Shown here: positions 1 to 8,691 of the stretch, piece by piece
How positions within the stretch are numbered: position 1 is the first letter of the stretch
How the letters are laid out: every line of letters begins with the position of its first letter
Origin: Bacteroidales bacterium Bact_23
GTDB lineage: Bacteria; Bacteroidota; Bacteroidia; Bacteroidales; Lentimicrobiaceae
Reading direction: 5' to 3'
Assembly (NCBI GenBank): GCA_001603685.1
Contig: LUZO01000016.1
Span: 1 to 16,100 of the forward strand
DNA length: 16,100 bases
Notes under the pieces: model-generated
The model's input: only the letters and a program-made list of their open reading frames with translations
Told to the model about the DNA's origin: nothing
The model's database searches: none
Made by a program: the position numbers and the translations under genes

Positions 1-172
1 CAATTTGATTTATAATACCTAACTGATTACCAACTATTTATGTTGTATATTTCCTGCTCCTTCCGATAGCTCAGGGACCAGCATTAACAATTAGCACAGT
101 TTTGGAGTTTCTTTCTAAGACTTAACCTTTTTGCTAAGAGGTTAAATTCTATTTCACTAAAACAACAAATTC
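1..172. other. AT-rich leader region without a gene
   Basis: This stretch lies before the water-channel gene. It is AT-rich, has no convincing open reading frame, and I see no tRNA or strong hairpin in it. It probably holds the promoter and 5' leader of the downstream gene, but I could not find a clean TAnnTTTG element. The nearest candidate, TATTTCAC at 150-157, matches poorly. Confidence 0.5.
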
Positions 173-844
173 ATGAAGAAGTATTTCGCAGAAATGATTG
201 GTACCATGGTTCTGGTACTGATGGGTTGCGGTGCAGCAGTATTTGCAGGTGCCGCTCAGCCATTTGATTCGGTTGGCACTCTGGGCGTTGCATTTGCATT
301 TGGCCTTTCGGTAGTAGCCATGGTTTATGCCATTGGCAGTATTTCAGGCGGCCACATCAACCCGGCCATTACGCTGGGCGTTTACCTCTCCGGAAGGATG
401 AGCGGTAAGGATGCCGGCATGTACATGGTTTTTCAGGTAATCGGCGCCATTCTGGGATCAGCCGTTCTTTGGTTTCTTGCAAAGGACTCAGGTTCAGAAA
501 CAACCCTTACCGGAGCAAACGGCTTTGCCGAGGGAAGAACGGCCGCTGCCTTTGTAGCTGAAACCGTTTTCACATTCATCTTTATTCTGGTTGTACTTGG
601 TGTTACCGCCAAAAACGGACAGAATAAATTTGCAGGGCTGGCCATCGGCCTGGCACTGGTGCTGATTCACATCGTTGCCATTCCCATTACCGGAACATCC
701 GTGAATCCCGCCCGCAGCATCGGGCCGGCGCTTTTCCAGGGAGGCACTGCACTGAGCCAGCTCTGGCTCTTCATTGTTGCTCCGTTCCTCGGAGCGGCCA
801 TTGCCGCCCTTGTATGGAAAGGAATCACCGTTGAGAATGATTAA
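173..844 (+). CDS. aqpZ: Aquaporin Z-type water channel (MIP family)
   Basis: Inner-membrane channel for passive water flow. The 223-residue length is normal for bacterial aquaporins, and the protein is hydrophobic throughout, consistent with six membrane helices and two re-entrant half-helices. Both signature NPA boxes are present: GGHINPA (Asn63-Ala65) and TSVNPARS (Asn178-Ala180). The selectivity-filter positions match E. coli AqpZ: Phe43, His166, Thr175 and Arg181, with the same His-Thr-Arg spacing. This pattern fits a water-selective pore rather than a glycerol facilitator, which would have a wider filter. The C-terminal region around IHIVAIPITGTSVNPARS is also very AqpZ-like. The ATG at 173 precedes a short basic N-terminus that enters the first helix directly. 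The gene stands alone on this strand and is followed at once by a strong terminator. Confidence 0.95.
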   Translation: MKKYFAEMIGTMVLVLMGCGAAVFAGAAQPFDSVGTLGVAFAFGLSVVAMVYAIGSISGGHINPAITLGVYLSGRMSGKDAGMYMVFQVIGAILGSAVLWFLAKDSGSETTLTGANGFAEGRTAAAFVAETVFTFIFILVVLGVTAKNGQNKFAGLAIGLALVLIHIVAIPITGTSVNPARSIGPALFQGGTALSQLWLFIVAPFLGAAIAALVWKGITVEND

Positions 845-866
845 GCAATACTGGCGGTAAACACAC

Positions 867-903
867 AATCCGGGGGAAATTTGATGAAAATTTCCCCCGG
901 ATT
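867..903. terminator. Bidirectional hairpin terminator between aqpZ and PBP1A
   Basis: Perfect 16-bp inverted repeat (867-882 pairs with 888-903) with a 5-nt loop and a GC-rich core of CCGGGGG against CCCCCGG. On the + strand it is followed by a T-rich ATTTCTATT tract. It sits between two convergent genes, 23 bases after the aqpZ stop and 66 bases beyond the PBP1A stop, so it probably ends transcription from both sides. Confidence 0.85.
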
Positions 904-968
904 ATTTCTATTAAGAATCTCTTCTGAAACGGAAAAACATACGGATTTTCACCTGTCAGGCATCGTGA

Positions 969-3323
969 TCAGAAATCGCCGGGATTATACTGATGATGCT
1001 GGTTCTTTTGCTGCTCTTCGTACTTTCTGCAATCTATCTCTACCGAGAGCGGTGCGGAGGGTCTTTCAAAATCGCCTTGCGATACATTCAACTCTTTATC
1101 TTCGTATATCCGCTTCATGTAAAGTGCCCAGATGGGCAGAGCCATATTGGCTCCCTGTCCGAGAGCAATGCTTCTGAAACGGATGCTTCGGTCTTCGCCT
1201 CCAACCCACACACCGGTAACCAGATCTGGGGTAAGCCCCATAAACCAGCCGTCGGAGTTGTTTTGCGTAGTTCCCGTTTTTCCGGCGACCGGATTTGATA
1301 TTCCGTACCGGTAGCGAAGCCGCTGACCTGTACCGCTTTCCACCACCCCTTTCATCAGGTCAACCATCAGATAGGCAATCTCTTCGCTCATGGCCTCCTC
1401 CTGCCTGGGCATAAAGCGGGCAAGCACATTCCCGTTCTTATCCTCGATTCTGGTCACAAAAAGCGGTTCGATGTAAACCCCTTTTGCTGCATAGGTATTC
1501 ATTGCGCCGACCATTTCATATAGGGTCAGGTCGGGAGTACCCAGTGAGATGGAGGGCACCGGGTCAATCGGGCTGGTAACTCCCATTTTGCGGGCTATCT
1601 TAATTACCGCCTGAGGCGAATACCTCTTTATCAGGAAGGCGGATATCCAGTTTATCGAGTTGGCAAGCGCCTCTTTCAGCGTTACCATTTCGCCTTTTTT
1701 GAAGTCGTTGGCATTGCGTGGCTCCCACCTGCCTCCTTCGGGCAGGTCGATGCTGTACTGGATATTTGCCACCTTGGTGCATGGCGAAAAGTCGCCTTCC
1801 TGCATGGCCAGGGTATAAACGAACGGTTTAAAGGTGGAGCCAACCTGCCGGCGGGCCATTTTCACATGATCGAACTTGAAGTGGCTGTAGTTGATTCCGC
1901 CGACATAAGCCCTGACAAAACCGGTCTGAGGTTCTACCGACATCAGGCCGGCCTGAAGGAAGAATTTATAATACCGTATCGAGTCCCAGGGGGTCATAAC
2001 GGTATCAATATTCCCCTTCCAGGAAAAAACGGTCATCGGAATCTTCGTGTTGAACGACAGCCTGATGGAGTCTTCGGGCATTCCGGCGGCCTTCATTTTA
2101 CGGTAGCGATCCGACCGCTTCATGGAGGCTGTCATAAGCTTTTCGGACTCTTCTTTAACCTGGGATTTGGGAAAATCGAATGGCGCCCCTTCCCTGTCCT
2201 TCCAGTGCTTGAAGAAGGTTGGCTGGATGTCGCTGCCCATATGCTCCACAACTGCCTGCTCGGCATATTGCTGCATATGCGAATTGATGGTGGTATGGAT
2301 CTTTAGCCCGTCTTTATAGAGGTTGTAGCTTGAACCATCGGGCTTGGGATTTTTCTCAATCCATCCGTACAGCGGATTGTTGACCCACTGAAGCGAATCG
2401 TCAGTAAATGCCTGTTTGTCAATATAGTTTTTTCGGTTTGGTTTCTTCGCAGACAGGGTCATTCGCAGATATTCACGGAAATAAGCGGCAATTCCTGTAT
2501 TGTGGTCCTGCATCCGGTACTGCGACATATCGAGCGGAATCACCCTGATTGAATCATACTCCTTTTCGGTGAGGAAGCCGTACTTCTCCATCTGGTGCAG
2601 CACTACTTCGCGGCGCTTCATGGCTCTGTCGGGATTGCGCACCGGCGAGAAGAAGGTCGGCGCTTTCAGCATCCCAACCAGCATAGCCGACTCTTCAACG
2701 GTAAGTTCGGATGGGAGCTTGTTGAAGAAAGTCTTTGCCGCTGATTTAATCCCAAATGAGTTGGCACCGAACTCCACCGTATTGAAATACATGGCAAGTA
2801 TCTCCTCTTTGGTGTAGTTGCGTTCCAGCTTGATGGCGGTAACCCACTCCTTGAGCTTGATAAATACCGTTTCGAAGAAGTTGCGGTTTGGTTTTCGCGG
2901 GAACAGGTTTTTTGCCAGTTGCTGGCTGATGGTACTTCCTCCGCCCTTATTGCTACGCGAAATCAGTCCGTAGGTTACCCTGAAGAGCGCCTTCACATCC
3001 ACACCGGAGTGCTTCTCGAAACGGGCATCTTCGGTGGCAATAATGGCATTCACAAGGTTAGGCGAGAGCTCCTGATAGTTGATGTTTGACCGGTTTTCGA
3101 TATAGTATTTGCCCAACAGTTCCTGATCGGCCGAAATCACCTCCGACGCCAGGTTGCTTTTCGGATTTTCAAGCTCTTCGAACGATGGCATAAATCCGAG
3201 CAAACCTGCAGAGATGGCAGTAAACAATAGAACGATAAAAGCAAACACAATCAGGTAGGCGCTCCAGAAGCGTTTTCTCCATACCCTGACATCGGCCATG
3301 CCCCATTTTGATTTTTTACTCAT
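969..3323 (-). CDS. mrcA: Class A penicillin-binding protein (PBP1A-type transglycosylase/transpeptidase)
   Basis: Bifunctional peptidoglycan synthase that polymerises lipid II and cross-links the stem peptides; anchored in the inner membrane, facing the periplasm. It is 784 residues long, normal for the family. After a short basic cytoplasmic tail there is one membrane segment (about 20-45). The glycosyltransferase-51 domain follows, with EDARF (catalytic Glu98) and GGGSTISQQLAKN (127-139). The transpeptidase domain has all three penicilloyl-transferase motifs: STFK with nucleophile Ser496, SIN at 556-558 and KTGTT from 682. The C-terminus is a short polar Gln/His-rich tail. The gene is last in a minus-strand run after ricT and gldH, 62 bases behind gldH, so co-transcription is likely. 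PBP1A is the best family call; the exact mrcA/ponA naming is by analogy. Confidence 0.95.
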   Translation of the reverse strand: MSKKSKWGMADVRVWRKRFWSAYLIVFAFIVLLFTAISAGLLGFMPSFEELENPKSNLASEVISADQELLGKYYIENRSNINYQELSPNLVNAIIATEDARFEKHSGVDVKALFRVTYGLISRSNKGGGSTISQQLAKNLFPRKPNRNFFETVFIKLKEWVTAIKLERNYTKEEILAMYFNTVEFGANSFGIKSAAKTFFNKLPSELTVEESAMLVGMLKAPTFFSPVRNPDRAMKRREVVLHQMEKYGFLTEKEYDSIRVIPLDMSQYRMQDHNTGIAAYFREYLRMTLSAKKPNRKNYIDKQAFTDDSLQWVNNPLYGWIEKNPKPDGSSYNLYKDGLKIHTTINSHMQQYAEQAVVEHMGSDIQPTFFKHWKDREGAPFDFPKSQVKEESEKLMTASMKRSDRYRKMKAAGMPEDSIRLSFNTKIPMTVFSWKGNIDTVMTPWDSIRYYKFFLQAGLMSVEPQTGFVRAYVGGINYSHFKFDHVKMARRQVGSTFKPFVYTLAMQEGDFSPCTKVANIQYSIDLPEGGRWEPRNANDFKKGEMVTLKEALANSINWISAFLIKRYSPQAVIKIARKMGVTSPIDPVPSISLGTPDLTLYEMVGAMNTYAAKGVYIEPLFVTRIEDKNGNVLARFMPRQEEAMSEEIAYLMVDLMKGVVESGTGQRLRYRYGISNPVAGKTGTTQNNSDGWFMGLTPDLVTGVWVGGEDRSIRFRSIALGQGANMALPIWALYMKRIYEDKELNVSQGDFERPSAPLSVEIDCRKYEEQQKNQHHQYNPGDF

Positions 3324-3385
3324 TATGCAACCTTATTCGAATTGTTTATTAAACGCTGTTGACCTATAATAACTTACAGAATCGT

Positions 3386-3865
3386 TCATTTTTTTTCGAG
3401 CCTTACCCCCGCTTCCGAAATTCCGGGCAGCACCTTTTCGCGCATCGCCTGATTAAGGCTCAGTTTGTATTCACCCTTTCGGGGGAAATGGATGTTGTCT
3501 CTGATCCAGATCCGGTTATCGCGGTATTTTCCGCGCCCCTTGCCAAGCCAAGCCCCATCTCTGGCAGCCAGCATACACTCAATGGTATCGCGCGACATAC
3601 CACCGTCGGGGAAAGTGGTGGTCAGAAAAAAGTAAATGTTATTGTACCTGTACGAAGCGCTGTTTCTGACATTTATATAGAATGTGTAGGGGCTTGCGGT
3701 GTCTTCAATATTTACTGTAAAGCTCAGCGCCTCATCATCAGGCCAGTTATCGCCCGGAAGGCTCAGGCTCTGATCGTAGAACTTTTCCGCATCACAGCCG
3801 GTAATTGCAATACTCAACAGAAACAGTACCGGAAGTACAACAAAAATCTGTATTGTTTTCTTCAT
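3386..3865 (-). CDS. gldH: Gliding-motility-type lipoprotein GldH
   Basis: A 159-residue exported lipoprotein. The N-terminus has a charged start (MKK), a hydrophobic stretch, and a lipobox ending in Thr-Gly-Cys with the lipidated cysteine at Cys24. The rest resembles GldH: an FYDQSLSLPGDNW segment just after the cysteine, a beta-rich middle with YINVRNS, and a C-terminal section ending in GISEAGVRLEKK. GldH was identified as needed for gliding in Flavobacterium johnsoniae, but homologues occur across non-gliding Bacteroidota, so presence alone does not predict motility. The position between ricT and the PBP1A gene is one I recall for this family in Bacteroidota and supports the call. There are 159 bases between the ricT stop and this start, so an internal promoter is possible (CAAAAATA at 3923-3930 reads as TATTTTTG on this strand). 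Confidence 0.85.
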   Translation of the reverse strand: MKKTIQIFVVLPVLFLLSIAITGCDAEKFYDQSLSLPGDNWPDDEALSFTVNIEDTASPYTFYINVRNSASYRYNNIYFFLTTTFPDGGMSRDTIECMLAARDGAWLGKGRGKYRDNRIWIRDNIHFPRKGEYKLSLNQAMREKVLPGISEAGVRLEKK

Positions 3866-4024
3866 TTCAAGCTTTTAAACGCCAGGCGATCTGATAAATT
3901 ATACGGCAAATATTTTCTGACACAAAAATAGATGAAACATCTCTTCGGGCCGGCCCGGTTTAATTCCGGAACACCCTTTAAATACGGCGGCTGATCTTCT
4001 CAACTTGTTGCTTTCCATAGGCTA

Positions 4025-5110
4025 TCAGGAGAACGAAGCATCATTATCAACCTTTTTCTCCTCTTTCCGTGCATAATCTTCCAGTTTATCAATCGCTTTC
4101 CCGCTTTTATTCAGGCTGATTATCTCCTTAACCCGTTCCAATGGAATTGCCATCATATTGTTGATGTCGGTTTTGTATGCGTACCATATTACCCTGCCAA
4201 AGACATCGGTTTTTTGCGGCAGCGCATCGCCCTTTTTGGTATTCAGCGTAACATCATCGGGCGGAAACTCCTTCAGCGCCTCCGCATAGGCCGAATACTC
4301 GAAGTTAAGGCAGCATTTCAGTTTGCCGCACTGTCCGGCCAGTTTCTGCGGATTGGGCGACAGTTGCTGAATGCGCGCGGCATTGGTGCTCACCGTTGAA
4401 AAATTGTTGACCCAGGTGGCGCAGCACAGCTCGCGGCCACAGGTTCCTATGCCTCCCAAACGGGCAGCTTCCTGGCGGGCGCCAATCTGGCGCATCTCTA
4501 TCCTCACCTTAAACTCCTCGGCCATTACCTTAATCAGCTCTCTGAAGTCAACCCGCTCATCAGCAGTATAATAGAAGATCGCTTTTGTATCATCTCCCTG
4601 ATATTCAACATCATTGATCTTCATCTTCAAGTCAAGCCGGGCGGCAATCTGCCTGGCTTTGAACATGGTGTTGTCTTCCTTCTCAACAGCAGTTATCCAT
4701 TTTTCCACATCGCCAAGCCTTGCCTTGCGGTAAACCTTCCGGATTTCGTCGCGTTTGGCATCTACATTGCGCCTGCGCATTTGAAGCCGCACAATTTCTC
4801 CCGTAAGGCACACAATACCAATATCATGGCCCGGATTGGCCTCTACCGCCACAATGTCGCCGGTGCGGTAATCGTGATCGCCTGAGGCCCTGAAAAACTC
4901 CTTCCGGTTGTTTTTAAATCTTACTTCAATGCAGTCAAAGGGCTTCTGGCCTTCGGGCAGGGGAACATAGCGGAGCCAGTCGAAGGTATCAAGCTTGGCG
5001 CAGCCATGGTTGAATATGTTGTCGTTTTTATGAATCAGGCTGGGCTGATGGCAGCATCCACGCGTAGAAAAATGATTCTTTTCAGGAGTTATTTTATCTG
5101 TTTCTTCCAT
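4025..5110 (-). CDS. ricT: PSP1-domain protein, RicT/YaaT family
   Basis: Cytoplasmic 361-residue protein with the PSP1 C-terminal domain. In Bacillus, RicT works with RicA and RicF in an Fe-S-bearing complex that influences RNase Y-dependent mRNA processing; in Bacteroidota the role is not established. The diagnostic cysteine clusters are clear: GTCGRELCC (Cys224, Cys229, Cys230) and CGKLKCC (Cys261, Cys266, Cys267). This version also has an N-terminal extension before the conserved core, with Cys19, Cys20 and Cys37, which could add metal ligands. The C-terminus is charged (ARKEEKKVDND). The ATG at 5110 gives a compact polar start. It leads the minus-strand run ricT-gldH-PBP1A. Confidence 0.9.
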   Translation of the reverse strand: MEETDKITPEKNHFSTRGCCHQPSLIHKNDNIFNHGCAKLDTFDWLRYVPLPEGQKPFDCIEVRFKNNRKEFFRASGDHDYRTGDIVAVEANPGHDIGIVCLTGEIVRLQMRRRNVDAKRDEIRKVYRKARLGDVEKWITAVEKEDNTMFKARQIAARLDLKMKINDVEYQGDDTKAIFYYTADERVDFRELIKVMAEEFKVRIEMRQIGARQEAARLGGIGTCGRELCCATWVNNFSTVSTNAARIQQLSPNPQKLAGQCGKLKCCLNFEYSAYAEALKEFPPDDVTLNTKKGDALPQKTDVFGRVIWYAYKTDINNMMAIPLERVKEIISLNKSGKAIDKLEDYARKEEKKVDNDASFS

Positions 5111-5208
5111 TTTGATGTCGTTGAGAAATTGAATCCTTCGGGAAACAAGCCCGGTTCAGGATGAAATATATTGATTATCAACCGGCCTGCGATTGATTTT
5201 GTAAGGCA

Positions 5209-5216
5209 CAAATGTA
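5209..5216 (-). promoter_or_regulatory. Candidate Bacteroidota -7 element for ricT
   Basis: On the minus strand this reads TACATTTG, a full match to TAnnTTTG, about 100 bases upstream of the ricT start. No good -33 TTTG or TTG lies at the expected distance, so this is only a candidate. Confidence 0.3.
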
Positions 5217-5310
5217 CAAAAAAGCTTTTATGAACATTTAAACAGCCGATAATTTGGAAACAGTCAACGGAGTAAGCTTCCGGCATGCTCCGGCCGGTTA
5301 AGCGGTTTTG

Positions 5311-5865
5311 CTAAAAACTGATTCCCAGTGCAATTCCGGGAATGGAAAAAGTTGAAGTTCTTGCCACTACTTTTCCGAATCCGCCACCTGAATTCCATCT
5401 GTCGGTTTTTATCTGCATAAAGAGCGGAAGCGAAACCCTCAGATTGACATTCTGCGCCTTTAGGGGCAGAAACCTGTAGGCAACTAAAGGGTAGGGAATG
5501 TATTTCGCGGATGCGCTTTCCGTATATCCTGCCAGAAATGTTGCACCGATTCCGGTTTCGAAAAAATGACGGCCCCGGCCGAAAAGCACCGAAAAATGGT
5601 GAGGAAATGTCACATATCTTTTGTCAGGATCACTGGCGAAAATTCGCAAATCGCTAAAAAACCCGGTACCGGCCCTTGCTGTCAGAGCCATATGAGGACG
5701 AAGGAAAAATACCCTTTCGTAATTGATCCCAATCAGGGAAACATCGCCCAGTAACGACAGGTTTATATTATTGGCCGGCCTTGTTGCATCAGCGATATCA
5801 TTATCCTGGCCATAAACCGGCATGACAGATATCAGCAGTACAGCAAACAAAATTGTTTTTCTCAT
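5311..5865 (-). CDS. Small exported protein, probable outer-membrane beta-barrel
   Basis: A protein of 184 residues from the ATG at 5865. Its N-terminus (MRKTILFAVLLISVMPVYGQ) is a typical signal peptide with likely cleavage after VYG. The mature part alternates hydrophobic and polar residues, is rich in aromatics and glycine (ERVFFLRPHMALTARAG, FETGIGATFLAGYTE), and ends in Phe (GIALGISF), as expected of an outer-membrane beta-barrel strand. No enzyme motif is visible. Upstream in-frame starts exist at 5874 (ATG) and 5886 (TTG). I prefer 5865 because it gives the most canonical signal peptide, but 5874 is almost as good. The gene follows priA by about 60 bases and may be its read-through partner or separate. 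The specific function is unknown. Confidence 0.75.
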   Translation of the reverse strand: MRKTILFAVLLISVMPVYGQDNDIADATRPANNINLSLLGDVSLIGINYERVFFLRPHMALTARAGTGFFSDLRIFASDPDKRYVTFPHHFSVLFGRGRHFFETGIGATFLAGYTESASAKYIPYPLVAYRFLPLKAQNVNLRVSLPLFMQIKTDRWNSGGGFGKVVARTSTFSIPGIALGISF

Positions 5866-5926
5866 TTCCGGCATTTTGATGAACAAATTGAGAATACTTC
5901 TCTCAAATTAACATAAAATCAGCCTT

Positions 5927-8431
5927 TTACAAAGGATCAACATCTATTACCACCCTTACGGATTTATAATCCTTCAATTCACTGAAAAGCTCCAGTTGAC
6001 GGATCATCTCCAGCTTTTGCTGTTTTCCGGCGCTCCCTCTTCCTATTTTCAGAAGTATGGATTTGATATACTGGTTCTTTATTCTTGACACCAGCGGATA
6101 TTCGGGGCCAAGCATCAGTCCTCCGAAATGGGGTTTCAGCATCCCTGCCAGGGTTGCAGCCGCCTTGCCGAGAAGCTCAACATCCGCATGCCTGAGCGAT
6201 ATTTCAGCCAGCCGGTAGTAGGGCGGATATTTGTACTTATACCGGTCGGCAAGCTGCTGATCGAACAGGGCAGTATAGTTGTCGTCAACCACCCACTGCA
6301 GCAGGGGATGTTTCGCGTTGTTGGTCTGTATCAGTACCAGTCCGCGCCTGCTTTTACGCCCCGACCGTCCGCTAACCTGCACCATAAGCTGATAGCTCCT
6401 TTCCAGAGCCCTGAAGTCCGGATAACTCATCATGCCATCGGCATACAATACCCCGACCAGACTTACATTGTCGAAGTCCAGACCTTTTGTAACCATCTGG
6501 GTACCAACGAGAATATCAATTTTCCCGGTTTCAAAATCGCTGAGAATCCGCTGATATGCATACTTTGTGCGCGTAGTGTCCAGATCCATGCGTCCGATTA
6601 CCGCATCGGGGAACAGAATGGCCAGCTCCTCCTCCACCTTTTCGGTACCGAAACCGCGCATTTTTATGGCCGGACTTTTACATTCCGGGCAAACCGAAGG
6701 CACCTTGGTGGTGTAGCCACAATAGTGGCATTTCATCAGGTTTGCCTGTTTATGATAGGTCAGGGTAACATCGCAGTTGATGCATCCCGGAATGTGGTTG
6801 CAGGTATCGCATTCCAGCCTCAGCGAAAAACCCCGGCGATTCTGGAAAAGAATCACCTGCTCGCGGGCGGTCAGTGCCTCACTCACTGCATTGAGCAATT
6901 GCGGCGAAAAGTGCGACTTCATCCGCTTCTGTTTTGCCTCCTCCCTGATATCCACTATCCTGATCTCCGGCATCTGAACATTGCCGTACCTTTCATTCAA
7001 CTGCACCAGCCCGTATTTGCCGCTAATGGCATTATAGTAGCTTTCCACCGACGGGGTGGCCGAGCCCAGAAGCACCGGGCATCCGTGAATATTTCCCAGC
7101 ACGGTGGCGGAATCCCGGGCATTGTATCGCGGCGACGGGTCGTTCTGCTTATAGGAGGTATCGTGCTCCTCATCCACAATTATCAGCCCCAGGGAGGTAA
7201 ACGGCAGAAACAGCGCCGAACGCGCTCCCAGCAACACCTGATAGGGCTGATCCTGAAGGTTATCGGAAAACGGGATATTGGCTTTGTTCCAGATCTCTAT
7301 CCGCTCAAATTCGTTGTATTTTGAATGGTAAACTCCCACCCTGCTTCCAAAATACTTCTGCAGGCGGGTGATTATCTGCGTGGTAAGCGCTATTTCGGGC
7401 AGAAGGTAAAGCACCTGCTTCCCCGATTTTATAACCTCATCAATCAGGTTGATGTACAACTCCGTTTTTCCGCTGGATGTAACTCCCTTCAGCAATACCA
7501 CGCTGTTTCCGGTAAGCTGCTCCTTCAGGCTTTCCAGCGCTTTCGACTGGTTTTCGGAGAATACTATTTCAGAAACGAGTTCGCTTGCTTCGTTGTGTAT
7601 CAGACGGCTGACGGTCTTCTGATAACTTTCCAGGATTCCCTTCTTTATCAGGGCATCAATTTGCGATGCACCGGCTTCGGGCACTTTCTGCAATTGCGAA
7701 CGGCTTACCTCCGCGGGCTTTTCGCTAAAGCAACGACTCATTCCGATGTAGGCCATTAGCGTCTGCAACTGCTTGAATGCCCGTTTATTGAGCTGATCCA
7801 TCTCTTTACTCAGCAACGCTTCATCGCGGTAAGCGTCAGCCAGCCTGACAAAGGTTTCCGTCCGGGGTTTGTACCTTTCGGTAATCTCTTCCTCCACCCT
7901 GATGATCCCCTTTTCGATCATGGTTTTGATGAGGGGCACCACCTTTGCCGTTCCCGTTATGCGGCTGATGTCGGTAAGGGAGAGAATCTGCTGCAACTCA
8001 AGGGCTTCCGAAACCATAAACTCACGATCGGTCAACACCCCGGAGTCTTTAATATATTCCGGATCCAGCACAACCCGTGTTTCGCTGGCCAGTTTGTAGG
8101 CCGATGGCAAGGCGGCATTCATCACTTCGCCAACCGAACAGAGGTAATAACCGGCCATCCACTCCCACAGGGCAAACTGCCTTTCGTTGACTACCGGAAA
8201 ATCATCAATTACATCAAGCACATACTTGATCGACCTGACCATAGGCGGCTGATCATGCACCCGCCTGACCAGCGCAGTGTAAAACTTCTTCTGACCAAAC
8301 TGCACCACAACCCGCATTCCGGGCTCAATCCGGCCGTTTAACTCCTGCGGTATCCGGTAACTGAAATAGCCCTTCACCGGAAGCGGTAAAAGGACTTCAG
8401 CAAAAAAGACTTTATACTCCTGATCAGACAA
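5927..8431 (-). CDS. priA: Primosomal protein N' (PriA, replication restart helicase)
   Basis: Superfamily 2 3'-to-5' DNA helicase that recognises stalled forks and reloads the replicative helicase. It is 834 residues, longer than E. coli PriA (732), which is usual in Bacteroidota. The N-terminal DNA-binding domain begins VFFAEVLLPLPVKGYFSYRIP. Walker A is GVTSSGKT (316-323) and Walker B is DEEH (420-423). The zinc-binding insert has eight cysteines in four pairs (541/544, 550/553, 568/571, 581/584). Late helicase motifs include GTQMVTKGLDFDNV (643-656) and QVSGRSGR (685-692). The start is TTG at 8429-8431: an in-frame TAA lies four codons upstream, and the first internal Met (residue 39) would remove the conserved N-terminus. 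A well-formed promoter ends just upstream. The gene is divergent from the YpfJ-type protease. Confidence 0.97.
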   Translation of the reverse strand: MSDQEYKVFFAEVLLPLPVKGYFSYRIPQELNGRIEPGMRVVVQFGQKKFYTALVRRVHDQPPMVRSIKYVLDVIDDFPVVNERQFALWEWMAGYYLCSVGEVMNAALPSAYKLASETRVVLDPEYIKDSGVLTDREFMVSEALELQQILSLTDISRITGTAKVVPLIKTMIEKGIIRVEEEITERYKPRTETFVRLADAYRDEALLSKEMDQLNKRAFKQLQTLMAYIGMSRCFSEKPAEVSRSQLQKVPEAGASQIDALIKKGILESYQKTVSRLIHNEASELVSEIVFSENQSKALESLKEQLTGNSVVLLKGVTSSGKTELYINLIDEVIKSGKQVLYLLPEIALTTQIITRLQKYFGSRVGVYHSKYNEFERIEIWNKANIPFSDNLQDQPYQVLLGARSALFLPFTSLGLIIVDEEHDTSYKQNDPSPRYNARDSATVLGNIHGCPVLLGSATPSVESYYNAISGKYGLVQLNERYGNVQMPEIRIVDIREEAKQKRMKSHFSPQLLNAVSEALTAREQVILFQNRRGFSLRLECDTCNHIPGCINCDVTLTYHKQANLMKCHYCGYTTKVPSVCPECKSPAIKMRGFGTEKVEEELAILFPDAVIGRMDLDTTRTKYAYQRILSDFETGKIDILVGTQMVTKGLDFDNVSLVGVLYADGMMSYPDFRALERSYQLMVQVSGRSGRKSRRGLVLIQTNNAKHPLLQWVVDDNYTALFDQQLADRYKYKYPPYYRLAEISLRHADVELLGKAAATLAGMLKPHFGGLMLGPEYPLVSRIKNQYIKSILLKIGRGSAGKQQKLEMIRQLELFSELKDYKSVRVVIDVDPL

Positions 8432-8452
8432 GGCGATGTGTTATTTGGAACC

Positions 8453-8485
8453 CAAAGATACAAACCCCACAGAATTGCCGGCAAA
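8453..8485 (-). promoter_or_regulatory. Promoter of priA (Bacteroidota type)
   Basis: On the minus strand this reads TTTG, 21 bases, then TATCTTTG. Both boxes match the Bacteroidota sigma-ABfr consensus (-33 TTTG, -7 TAnnTTTG) at acceptable spacing. The -7 box ends 21 bases before the TTG start of priA, implying a very short 5' leader and supporting that start. Confidence 0.6.
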
Positions 8486-8691
8486 ATTTTCTCAACAAGC
8501 GGCTATGACGACAAATATTCGTCATTTTTACGGATTTTGAAGATAAAAACTCCGGAAAATAAGATAACTTCGCATGTTAACTCTGAACAGATTAGAAGGT
8601 TGTATCCTGTTTTCCCCCGGAATTAACAACTTAACAACTCTCTGATTGTTAATAGGGTATGTAATCATTTTATTACTTAAAAAATAATTTT

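Noticed and set aside
3359..3931. A 190-codon + strand frame
   Set aside because: Antisense to gldH, whose lipobox and family features support the minus strand.
5089..5286. A 65-codon minus-strand frame upstream of and overlapping ricT
   Set aside because: It covers the ricT leader and overlaps the ricT start; composition and sequence show nothing recognisable.
6128..7324. A 398-codon open frame on the + strand
   Set aside because: Fully antisense to priA, whose helicase and zinc motifs prove the minus-strand frame; the antisense translation shows no recognisable domain.
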